Positions 1 to 4,655 of a stretch of 6,144 nucleotides of DNA are shown piece after piece. Within the stretch, counting starts at the first letter, position 1. Every line of letters starts with the position of its first letter. Origin of the DNA: Treponema sp. (GTDB taxonomy: Bacteria > Spirochaetota > Spirochaetia > Treponematales > Breznakiellaceae); assembly GCA_031264395.1 (NCBI GenBank), contig JAISEB010000221.1:1-6144 (forward strand), written 5' to 3'. Under the pieces are notes generated by a model. That model was given only the letters and a program-made list of their open reading frames with translations, was not told where the DNA came from and did no database searches. The position numbers and the translations under genes are program-made.

Positions 1-35
1 CGTTTTGCAAAAAGCTCGGAGACTCGGGAATTCGA

Positions 36-47
36 GGGACAGAGCTT
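36..47 (+). repeat. Dispersed 12-mer repeat, copy 1
   Basis: This copy reads GGGACAGAGCTT and is preceded by GA. The 14-base GAGGGACAGAGCTT is identical to the copy at 2671-2684. It lies just upstream of the hairpin repeat at 56-112. The core GGGACAGAGCT recurs at 2673, 3879, 4149, 4280 and 4388, far more often than chance allows for a 12-mer in 6 kb. Its function is unknown. Confidence 0.8.
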
Positions 48-55
48 TATGGGAA

Positions 56-112
56 CCTCTAAAACCCCGGCTGGTGTCTTTAAATCAATGCCCATAACAA
101 GGTTTTTAGAGG
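56..112. repeat. Hairpin repeat with CCTCTAAAAACC arms, copy 1
   Basis: The left arm CCTCTAAAACC (56-66) pairs with the right arm GGTTTTTAGAGG (101-112), apart from one unpaired base. A related element lies at 3375-3415. The two share the left flank GGGAACCTCT, an adjacent CCCCGGC/CTCCGGC block and the right end TTTTTAGAGGC, while their centres differ in length and sequence. This fits a REP- or MITE-like intergenic repeat. There is no transposase in the window and no clear target-site duplication. Confidence 0.6.
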
Positions 113-281
113 CATCCTTATCTTTGAAATAAAAGCCGTGTTTGGAAATGCGGCCGGATTTAATCCCCGGTGATAGCCCTTTTGAAAAAAGCCGGCCTTG
201 GCCGGGCCCAAAAATCCTTTCACGGCTGAAATTTCGTTTGAAACCGTATACCAAAGACACCTGAAGGGATATTCTGTGTTT
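113..281. other. Non-coding stretch upstream of the Nudix gene
   Basis: No gene is supported from the left edge to 281. All three + frames stay open for part of positions 1-132, so the tail of an upstream gene cannot be excluded, but none of these reads as a known family. A GC-rich inverted repeat, CCGGCC (192-197) TT GGCCGG (200-205), precedes the Nudix gene. It lacks a following T-run, so it is not a canonical terminator. I found no convincing -35/-10 pair. Confidence 0.5.
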
Positions 282-860
282 ATGAACAAGAGCGGGCTTG
301 AATGGACCGAAGAGAGCAGTAAAGCGGTTTTTCGCTGTCCGGTTTTCTCAATCAGGGAAAGCCGGTGCCGTTCCCCGGATAACGAGATCGGCGCCTTTAC
401 CGTACTGGACTGCCCCGACTGGGCGATTATTGTGCCTGTTATTGACAATCCCAAGGGAAAAAAATTCGTAATGGTGCGGCAATGGCGGCATGGTTCCCGG
501 GAAATCAGCCTGGAATTTCCCGGCGGCGTTTTCGAACCCGGAGAAGACGCGGCTCAGGCGGCGGCAAGGGAACTGCGGGAAGAAACCGCCTACAGGGCAG
601 GGAAAATTCAAACAATAGGCGAATTCAGCCCGAATCCGGCCATCATGTCCAACCGCGTCCATTTTTTTCTTGCGGAAGAACTTTACAACACCGGAAAACA
701 GGACCTGGACAAGGACGAATATGTAGAAGTTGAACTGGTAAACATCCGGGAGGTTTTTCGCGGCTTGGGGCGTCCGCCCTTCATCCATGCCCTCATGGGA
801 ACCGCCTTTGCCCTTTATCTGCAAAAAACCATAGCCGATTCAAACGATTTCCCTTTTTAG
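282..860 (+). CDS. Nudix hydrolase, ADP-ribose pyrophosphatase type
   Basis: The product is a 192-residue cytoplasmic enzyme predicted to hydrolyse a nucleoside diphosphate linked to another group, most likely ADP-ribose to AMP and ribose 5-phosphate. The Nudix box spans residues 82-104 (G-x5-E-x7-RELREETAY). It has the catalytic E97, E100 and E101, but the usual Gly near its end is Ala103. The segment SPNPAIMSNRVHFFLAEE (about 116-133) and the N-terminal part with DAPDW-like DCPDW (43-47) resemble ADP-ribose pyrophosphatases. The frame stays open back to a TTG at 198. The ATG at 282 is preferred because GAAGGGA lies at 263-269 and family similarity begins near SGLEW. A GTG at 276 is a close alternative. 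The gene stands alone and converges on the LysM operon. Substrate is inferred from family only. Confidence 0.88.
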   Translation: MNKSGLEWTEESSKAVFRCPVFSIRESRCRSPDNEIGAFTVLDCPDWAIIVPVIDNPKGKKFVMVRQWRHGSREISLEFPGGVFEPGEDAAQAAARELREETAYRAGKIQTIGEFSPNPAIMSNRVHFFLAEELYNTGKQDLDKDEYVEVELVNIREVFRGLGRPPFIHALMGTAFALYLQKTIADSNDFPF

Positions 861-940
861 GCTGTACTGCTTGCCCGCACAGCCAAGACCCCCTCCTGGA
901 TATACCGCTTCAAGACGATATATCCACGGACAAGGTCTTG
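860..940. other. Nested inverted repeats after the Nudix gene
   Basis: GGCTGT (860-865) pairs with ACAGCC (879-884). A larger structure follows, with outer arms CAAGACC (884-890) and GGTCTTG (934-940) around inner arms TGGATATA (897-904) and TATATCCA (919-926). The arms are perfect, but no T-run follows. It may be the 3' untranslated structure of the Nudix transcript, a processing site, or a degenerate repeat. Confidence 0.5.
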
Positions 941-956
941 CAACCTGTTAAATAAA

Positions 957-985
957 GAAAATTCGCAGTAAAACCGCGAATTTTC
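957..985. terminator. Probable bidirectional terminator between convergent genes
   Basis: GAAAATTCGC (957-966) and GCGAATTTTC (976-985) form a perfect 10-bp stem with a 9-nt loop. On the minus strand the stem is followed by TTTATTT and lies 19 nt past the LysM stop codon, which suits the end of the lipoprotein/LysM operon. On the + strand, the T-rich second arm could also serve the Nudix transcript. The T-runs are modest. Confidence 0.6.
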
Positions 986-1004
986 TACTTGGGACAACAG
1001 GCTC

Positions 1005-1952
1005 CTAGGGAAGCGGGGAATACGTTTTTCCCGGATCCCACATTCCCTGTCTTGTTTCACCCCTGATGCTGGGAATATCCAGAATCATGCCGGGATGAAT
1101 GAGATCGGGATTATTGGGCTCAGGCATTTTGGCCCTGTTGGCGCTGTAAAGAAGCCGCCATTTGGCAGGATCTCCATAAGCCCAAGGCCTTCCGGCAATA
1201 TTCCAGAGACAGTCCTTTGAAACGGCCCAAGTTCTCACCGTATATTGGGCGGGAAGCGGCGTCTCACCGGACTGGGGAGGAGCCTCAACGGCCTGAACAG
1301 CCTGAACATAAGCCAGGGCGTTTATAACCTTGCCGGCGGCGTTAATGGCGTCATCCCAGTTCTGGGCCGAACGGGCGGAAAGACTGTCGTTATAGTAAGT
1401 CTGGGCATCGCCGTATTCACGAGGATACCTTCCGGGAACGCCATTTGCGGCAGCCCAATCGATCCTCGATTTGGCGGCGGCAATGGCGTCGTTGGCTTCC
1501 TTGATTTTAAGCTGAAGGGCGACATATTCATCCGAAAGCTGCGCATAACGAAGGGCTTCTACCGCATAATTTGCCGAGGCGTCATAATCCCCGTACTCAA
1601 AAGATTCCTGAGCCAAATTGGTAAGCCGTACGCTTTCCACAAAATACCGGTTATTTCGTATATTTTGGGGAATCACCGGTTCGGCGTCGGAAGAAGCGGC
1701 CGCGGCAAGAGAAAAGGAAGGAAGAAAAGCCACAGGCTCAGGTAAATTTTCCGAACCATCATCCCACAGGTAATACACCACGTCGTTAAAATCGGAAAAC
1801 CAAAGTCCCAGCGCCGTACCTGATTCTTCCGCCCGATCCGGCATCTCCACAAATACCGGCTCAGGAAGACCGGCGCCCCCGGACTGGGCAAACGCCGGAA
1901 TTATCCCCGCAAGCATAACAATCAATAACAAAACTGTTTTACGAACCATCAT
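1005..1952 (-). CDS. Secreted LysM-domain protein with helical repeats
   Basis: The product is a 315-residue exported protein, probably peptidoglycan-associated. Residues 1-22 form a signal peptide (MMVRK, a hydrophobic core, then AFA before Q23), with no lipobox cysteine. A low-complexity linker with Pro and Ala precedes an alpha-helical part at about 100-216, including FEYGDYDASANYAVEALRYA (118-137) and a second unit near 153-216. The C-terminal LysM domain covers about 237-294: YTVRTWAVSKDCLWNIA at the start, LLYSANR in the middle and LIHPGMILDIP at the end. A short tail follows. LysM domains bind the glycan backbone of peptidoglycan. The first ATG overlaps the upstream stop as ATGA. GGAGG is only 3 nt from that ATG and 6 nt from the ATG at 1949, so the second Met is a real alternative. 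Translational coupling to the lipoprotein gene is likely. The exact role is unknown. Confidence 0.87.
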   Translation of the reverse strand: MMVRKTVLLLIVMLAGIIPAFAQSGGAGLPEPVFVEMPDRAEESGTALGLWFSDFNDVVYYLWDDGSENLPEPVAFLPSFSLAAAASSDAEPVIPQNIRNNRYFVESVRLTNLAQESFEYGDYDASANYAVEALRYAQLSDEYVALQLKIKEANDAIAAAKSRIDWAAANGVPGRYPREYGDAQTYYNDSLSARSAQNWDDAINAAGKVINALAYVQAVQAVEAPPQSGETPLPAQYTVRTWAVSKDCLWNIAGRPWAYGDPAKWRLLYSANRAKMPEPNNPDLIHPGMILDIPSIRGETRQGMWDPGKTYSPLP

Positions 1953-3022
1953 TCTCCTCCTTCCAGTATCAATTCGGCTTTTTTGGCGGTTTCATCGCTT
2001 TCCTTCATTTTTTCCTCGGCGGCCTGTATCGCATCCTCCGCAATCCGGCGTTTTTCCATCGCATTCCGGCCCGATTCCAGGAAAAGGGCTTCCGACTGCT
2101 CATACAAACCGGCCGATTCTTCGAATTTTTCAGCCTTCAGGGAAGTTTCCGCCTGATTGAAGACCTGAACGGCGGCATTAAAACTGTCCCGAACCGCGAT
2201 ATTTGCCTTGAAATCCAGGGCATTCTGCCGCTGGGCGTCTGCGGAGGCCCTTTTTTCGGCCGTGAATGCGGTCCATCCGGTTTTAAGGACAAGAGCATAA
2301 AGGAGACTTGCTTCCTCCGCCCCATCCCGGGCCTGTTCGACATTTCCCGCGTCATAATCACCAACCGCGGCAAGACCAGCGGTATCGGCCTTGTCAAAAT
2401 TACCGGGGTCATAAACAGCAAAATTTCTGTTTGTAATTGCCTGCCGGGTCAGATACGCATCGGCGCCGCTTTTCAGCGCCTGATACATGACAAGGGCCTG
2501 AGCCGCGGAATCCCTTGCCGCGTAAAAATCCTCTTTTTCATACTGGTCAAGAGCGGCGACAACAACCCTGTCGGCCTTGAGGAGGTATTGCGGAAATTGA
2601 CCCGCAAGCCCGCTTGCAACCGCCGCGTCCCTCGCGGCGATTATCTCATCTTCCCGGGCCTGGGCATACAGAGGGACAGAGCTTCGGAAAACTCCGTCGT
2701 AGGCGTCGGCAGCAGCGTTATAGCCGGCTATCGCCTGCCGGACTTCCTCGGCGCTGGTTCTGGGAAGACCGCCGGCGGCGGCATACAGGCCTTCGGCAGA
2801 CTCCCAATCACCGGGGAAATAAGAGGCGGCCTCAAAATCGGCGGCCCTTTTCCGCGACGCTTCCGCCCGCGCTATAGCGGCGTCAAGAGAAGCGCGATCC
2901 GGCGTTTCCGGGGAAGGGGCAGCCTCAGGAACAATGCTGGCGGGGGGCGCCGGCTGTGTACTCTTACAGGAAGCCATAAAAACACAGAACATAATTAGCA
3001 GAATAATACCGCCCTTTTTCAT
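1949..3022 (-). CDS. Helical-repeat lipoprotein, first gene of LysM operon
   Basis: The product is a 357-residue predicted lipoprotein of unknown specific function. Residues 1-18 form a signal peptide ending FMAS before Cys19, a relaxed lipobox as is common in spirochaetes. Pro-rich residues 22-42 then act as a tether. The rest is alanine-rich and helical, in about four related units of roughly 60-70 residues (near 48-115, 124-185, 194-255 and 258-320). Each has a pattern like A..A...Y....F..A......A...Y. The units look like TPR-type or coiled helical hairpins, and the same module occurs in the downstream LysM protein. A charged helix (about 322-354) ends the protein. The start is supported by AAGGAG (3030-3035) 7 nt upstream. 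The gene overlaps the LysM gene by 4 nt, which suggests a two-component envelope assembly. Residues 113-116 are encoded by a copy of the dispersed 12-mer. Confidence 0.85.
   Translation of the reverse strand: MKKGGIILLIMFCVFMASCKSTQPAPPASIVPEAAPSPETPDRASLDAAIARAEASRKRAADFEAASYFPGDWESAEGLYAAAGGLPRTSAEEVRQAIAGYNAAADAYDGVFRSSVPLYAQAREDEIIAARDAAVASGLAGQFPQYLLKADRVVVAALDQYEKEDFYAARDSAAQALVMYQALKSGADAYLTRQAITNRNFAVYDPGNFDKADTAGLAAVGDYDAGNVEQARDGAEEASLLYALVLKTGWTAFTAEKRASADAQRQNALDFKANIAVRDSFNAAVQVFNQAETSLKAEKFEESAGLYEQSEALFLESGRNAMEKRRIAEDAIQAAEEKMKESDETAKKAELILEGGE
2673..2684 (+). repeat. Dispersed 12-mer repeat, copy 2 (inside lipoprotein gene)
   Basis: This copy reads GGGACAGAGCTT on the + strand, antisense to the lipoprotein gene, where it encodes part of RSSVPLY near residues 112-118. 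The flanking GA makes it a 14-base match to copy 1. It falls between two helical units of the protein. One copy inside a gene of biased composition could be coincidence, but the identity with copy 1 argues otherwise. Confidence 0.6.
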
Positions 3023-3074
3023 GAATATACTCCTTAAAATTTACAGTAGACTTCACCTTACTATACGCTTGCAA

Positions 3075-3102
3075 GTATAATACAGAATATTCCCGCCTTC
3101 AA
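3075..3102 (-). promoter_or_regulatory. Candidate promoter for the lipoprotein/LysM operon
   Basis: On the minus strand, TTGAAG (3102-3097) is separated by 16 nt from TTATAC (3080-3075). This would start transcription near 3068, about 45 nt before the lipoprotein ATG. Both hexamers deviate from the sigma-70 consensus. No operator is evident. Confidence 0.35.
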
Positions 3103-3119
3103 GCGAAAGGTTTTCAATG

Positions 3120-3260
3120 AAGAACCCCGCCGCAGAGCGGGGCATTTTCATTCGAGAAGAAAAAGTCCTACGGACTTTTCTCATTTGATACCGGGGGCCT
3201 CTGCCCCGCCATCGTTGGCAGGGAATTGAACCGCCTTTTTCCCCGCACAAGCGGGTTCTT
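3120..3260. other. Cluster of four hairpins flanked by an inverted repeat
   Basis: Four stems occur in 140 bp. They are CCCCGC/GCGGGG (3125-3142), AAAAGTCC/GGACTTTT (3161-3179, 3-nt loop), GGGGC/GCCCC (3194-3207) and CCCGC/GCGGG (3242-3255, ACAA loop). The outer ends form an imperfect inverted repeat: AAGAACCCCGC at 3120-3130 and GCGGGTTCTT at 3251-3260. The second stem, read on the minus strand, is followed by TTTTTCTTCT and resembles an intrinsic terminator, though no gene is seen to feed it. No known RNA family was recognised. It could be a structured RNA or a decayed mobile repeat. Confidence 0.45.
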
Positions 3261-3319
3261 GAGTATTAGACCTCTTTCGAATAAAACAAAAATGGACCGG
3301 AAAAATTACAGATCTGCGT

Positions 3320-3356
3320 GAGGCAGTTACAAAATGACCGGTTTTGGAACTGTCTC
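3320..3356. repeat. Long imperfect hairpin, REP-like
   Basis: GAGGCAGTT (3320-3328) pairs with AACTGTCTC (3348-3356) through eight Watson-Crick pairs and one G-U pair. An inner CAAAA/TTTTG stem (3330-3334 with 3342-3346) is separated by one A-G mismatch and closes a 7-nt loop. It lies immediately before the hairpin repeat at 3375-3415, so the two may belong to one composite element. There is no T-run suited to termination. Confidence 0.5.
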
Positions 3357-3374
3357 ATGTCTCAATCAGGGGAA

Positions 3375-3415
3375 CCTCTGAAAACTCCGGCCGGGTTTCC
3401 AGATGTTTTTAGAGG
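3375..3415. repeat. Hairpin repeat with CCTCTAAAAAC arms, copy 2
   Basis: The left arm CCTCTGAAAAC (3375-3385) pairs with the right arm GTTTTTAGAGG (3405-3415) with one mismatch. The palindrome CCGGCCGG lies inside at 3387-3394. It is related to the element at 56-112 by its left flank GGGAACCTCT, the CCGGC block and the right arm. Its centre is shorter (41 bp overall against 57 bp). Confidence 0.6.
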
Positions 3416-3418
3416 CTA

Positions 3419-3446
3419 TTCTTTCAAAACTGAAATTTTGAAAGAA
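3419..3446. repeat. Perfect 11-bp hairpin beside the repeat
   Basis: TTCTTTCAAAA (3419-3429) and TTTTGAAAGAA (3436-3446) are perfect inverted repeats with a 6-nt loop. The hairpin starts 3 nt after the repeat at 3375-3415. It is AT-rich, is not followed by a T-run, and directly precedes a TATAAT at 3451-3456. An operator or the end of a composite repeat is possible. Confidence 0.5.
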
Positions 3447-3633
3447 GTTCTATAATTGCCCGACAATCCGGACTGTTATCTCTTAACCCGGATTGGCTTG
3501 CAAGTCCCGCAATTTCTTGTCAACGAACCTTTTTTGGTTCACCGGCGGCGAGATTGCGGCATTTTTAGTAGAATTTGTTCGATAACCGAAAGTATTGAAC
3601 AACTCTGCCATACATTTTTCCAAGGAGGCACCG
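3447..3633 (+). other. Leader region of the PC4-like gene
   Basis: No gene is supported here. A perfect TATAAT occurs at 3451-3456 but lacks a good -35 at 16-18 nt. A TTGTCA at 3517-3522 has no suitable -10. A small hairpin, GAACC/GGTTC with a T6 loop, lies at 3525-3540. The promoter of the downstream gene is probably in this stretch but cannot be placed with confidence. Confidence 0.35.
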
Positions 3634-3864
3634 ATGCCTGATTTTGATTTTTCTATAGAAAAGCACTTTGGCGTTCTTTCTATGGACAAAAGCGGATGGA
3701 GAAAGGAAGTCAATCTGGTTTCCTGGAACGGGCGAAACCCCAAGATTGACATTCGGGACTGGGCTCCGGGACACGAAAAAGCGGGAAAAGGCGTTACCCT
3801 GACCCCGGAAGAGGCGGAAAAACTGCTGGGATTCATTTCCACAGCCCTTGGAAGGGGTGATTAA
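3634..3864 (+). CDS. PC4/YdbC-family single-stranded nucleic-acid-binding protein
   Basis: The product is a 76-residue protein resembling the bacterial PC4-like family typified by Lactococcus YdbC, which binds single-stranded DNA and folds as a dimer of curved beta sheets plus a C-terminal helix. The diagnostic run is visible: FGVLS (12-16), GWRKEVNLVSWNGRNPKIDI (21-40), RDWAPGHEKAGKG (41-53) and a C-terminal helix starting LTPEEAEKLL (56-65). The length is typical of the family. The start is fixed by AAGGAGG (3622-3628), 5 nt before ATG. An in-frame ATG at 3595 would add 13 residues but lacks a good ribosome site. The gene converges on rnhA across 28 bp. A role in transcription or ssDNA handling is inferred from the family. 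Confidence 0.87.
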   Translation: MPDFDFSIEKHFGVLSMDKSGWRKEVNLVSWNGRNPKIDIRDWAPGHEKAGKGVTLTPEEAEKLLGFISTALGRGD

Positions 3865-3878
3865 GGTTTTTTGACAGA

Positions 3879-3891
3879 AAGCTCTGTCCCC
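3879..3891 (-). repeat. Dispersed repeat copy 3, at the rnhA stop codon
   Basis: On the minus strand it reads GGGGACAGAGCTT and begins 1 nt after the rnhA stop codon. Together with flanking bases it makes a hairpin, GACAGA (3873-3878) / TCTGTC (3883-3888), with a 4-nt loop. The 28-bp gap between the convergent genes therefore consists largely of this element. A T6 run lies before the hairpin on the + strand, which is the wrong side for a standard terminator. Confidence 0.8.
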
Positions 3892-3892
3892 A

Positions 3893-4420
3893 TCATGATG
3901 ATATGGAAGCAATAGCTTCCTGGGTCATTCTGTCGCAGCGTTCATTCATCTTGTTGCCTGCATGCCCCTTTATCCAGACCCATACAAGGGGAAAACAGGC
4001 CGAAAGTTCATCGAGTCGTTGCCACAGATCCCTGTTTTTTACCGGATCTTTGCCACTGGTCCGCCAGTTATTTTGTTTCCACGAATGAATCCACTGGGTT
4101 ATACCTTTTTGGACATATTGAGAATCGGTATAAACCGTTATTTTTTCCGGGGACAGAGCTAGCCCAGGCAGAGCCTCAAGAGCCGCTATTACAGCCGAAA
4201 GCTCCATTCGGTTATTGGTAGTATTCGATTCGGCACCCCATTTTTCCATGATGATTTTGGCTGATTCAGGAATTTCCTTAGCTCTGTCCCCTTCGATTAC
4301 CGCCCCGGAGTAAAAGACAGCCTCAATAATGTAGGCCCAGCCTCCGGGACCCGGATTACCGGAACACCCGCCATCCGTATAAATTGTAAGCTCTGTCCCC
4401 ATATCTCTTGTATTTTCCAT
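3893..4420 (-). CDS. rnhA: Ribonuclease HI
   Basis: The product is a 175-residue RNase HI that cleaves the RNA strand of RNA-DNA hybrids, removing R-loops and primer RNA. The DEDD catalytic set is complete: D16 in IYTDGG, E73 in NNRMEL, D99 in VYTDSQYV and D163 in NERCD. H153 is in KGHAGN, and the basic substrate-binding region is WIHSWKQNNWRTSGKDPVKN (110-129). Compared with the E. coli enzyme, the loop between the first strands and the catalytic Glu (about 33-64) is roughly 16 residues longer, and the segment before D99 (LPGLALSPEK) also has extra residues. Both places contain the dispersed 12-mer. AAGGA 6 nt upstream supports the ATG at 4420. Met7 (MGTEL) is an alternative start that falls inside another repeat copy. 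The gene diverges from groEL and stands alone. Confidence 0.95.
   Translation of the reverse strand: MENTRDMGTELTIYTDGGCSGNPGPGGWAYIIEAVFYSGAVIEGDRAKEIPESAKIIMEKWGAESNTTNNRMELSAVIAALEALPGLALSPEKITVYTDSQYVQKGITQWIHSWKQNNWRTSGKDPVKNRDLWQRLDELSACFPLVWVWIKGHAGNKMNERCDRMTQEAIASISS
4149..4160 (+). repeat. Dispersed repeat copy 4, inside rnhA, reversed
   Basis: GGGGACAGAGCT lies on the + strand, opposite to the other rnhA copies. Read through the gene it encodes LALSP (residues 87-91), just before the strand carrying the catalytic D99. Because both frame and orientation differ from its neighbours, the similarity is at DNA level and not a peptide repeat. Confidence 0.75.
4280..4291 (-). repeat. Dispersed repeat copy 5, inside rnhA
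   Basis: Sense to rnhA it reads GGGGACAGAGCT and encodes GDRA (residues 44-47) inside the enlarged loop before the catalytic Glu. The codon phase is GGG GAC AGA GCT, which differs from the copy at 4388-4400. Confidence 0.75.
4388..4400 (-). repeat. Dispersed repeat copy 6, at the 5' end of rnhA
   Basis: Sense to rnhA it reads GGGGACAGAGCTT and encodes most of MGTEL (residues 7-11), immediately before the first beta strand TIYTDGG. It is in the same orientation as the copy at the stop codon, so the gene is bracketed by direct copies about 510 bp apart. Confidence 0.8.
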
Positions 4421-4454
4421 TTTTCGTCCTTATTTGTCCTCTTTTTCAGGTATT

Positions 4455-4460
4455 ATTATA
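4455..4460 (-). promoter_or_regulatory. Candidate -10 box for rnhA
   Basis: The minus strand has a perfect TATAAT here, about 35 nt before the rnhA start codon. No recognisable -35 lies 16-18 nt upstream and the bases before it do not form a clear extended -10, so the assignment is weak. Transcription would begin near 4448. Confidence 0.3.
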
Positions 4461-4486
4461 CAAGTTATCCATTTTTGGTATTGCCT

Positions 4487-4514
4487 TTGATGTCTTTTTT
4501 TAGTATTTTATACT
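4487..4514 (+). promoter_or_regulatory. Candidate groEL promoter
   Basis: TTGATG (4487-4492) is separated by 16 nt from TATACT (4509-4514), giving a start near 4521 and a leader of about 135 nt. An overlapping TTGCCT (4481-4486) with TATTTT (4504-4509) at 17 nt is an alternative. The intervening T7 run makes the region strongly AT-rich. Confidence 0.4.
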
Positions 4515-4515
4515 C

Positions 4516-4554
4516 AAGTCTTTAGGGACTTAGACCCTTACCATAAATAAGGGT
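4516..4554. promoter_or_regulatory. Paired inverted repeats at the groEL transcription start
   Basis: AAGTC/GACTT (4516-4531, 6-nt loop) is followed by ACCCTTA (4534-4540) and TAAGGGT (4548-4554), a perfect 7-bp repeat with a 7-nt spacer. They lie at or just after the predicted start of transcription, where a repressor operator or RNA hairpin would act. They do not match CIRCE (TTAGCACTC-N9-GAGTGCTAA), the HrcA site usual before groE operons. The function is inferred only from position and symmetry. Confidence 0.4.
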
Positions 4555-4593
4555 AACAATCAATCACATAAAACCGGGTTTGTTCACTACAGG

Positions 4594-4611
4594 AAGGTCT
4601 TTTAAAGCCTT
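4594..4611. promoter_or_regulatory. Near-palindrome in the groEL leader
   Basis: AAGG (4594-4597) and CCTT (4608-4611) surround CTTTTAAAG (4599-4607), leaving one unpaired base. It lies about 45 nt before the groEL start. It may be a second protein-binding site or chance symmetry of an AT-rich leader. Confidence 0.25.
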
Positions 4612-4655
4612 AATCGCAGGTGAATGACCGGGAAAAAAAGAGGAGAAAAAGAATC

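Noticed and set aside
1..132. Possible 3' end of an upstream gene at the left edge
   Set aside because: All three + frames are open for part of this span and none resembles a known protein. The best one would run through the hairpin repeat, so no frame can be chosen.
348..824. A 158-codon open frame antisense to the Nudix gene, and another at 80-454
   Set aside because: The Nudix box and flanking family motifs establish the + strand as coding. The antisense translations look like no known protein.
1245..1745. A 166-codon + strand open frame opposite the LysM gene
   Set aside because: The minus strand carries a signal peptide, a LysM domain and a ribosome site. The + frame is Gly/Arg-rich shadow sequence.
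3222..3232. GGTTCAATTCC on the minus strand, matching the tRNA T-loop (B box) consensus
   Set aside because: Only two of the five T-stem pairs can form, and there is no acceptor, D or anticodon arm at the right distance, so no tRNA or tmRNA is supported.
3053..3250. A 65-codon minus-strand open frame across the hairpin cluster
   Set aside because: It has no good start or ribosome site, is Arg-rich, and runs through GC-rich hairpins and the candidate promoter.
3456..3641. A 61-codon + strand open frame before the PC4-like gene
   Set aside because: It starts with TTG without a ribosome site and overlaps the PC4-like gene start. Its sequence is unremarkable.
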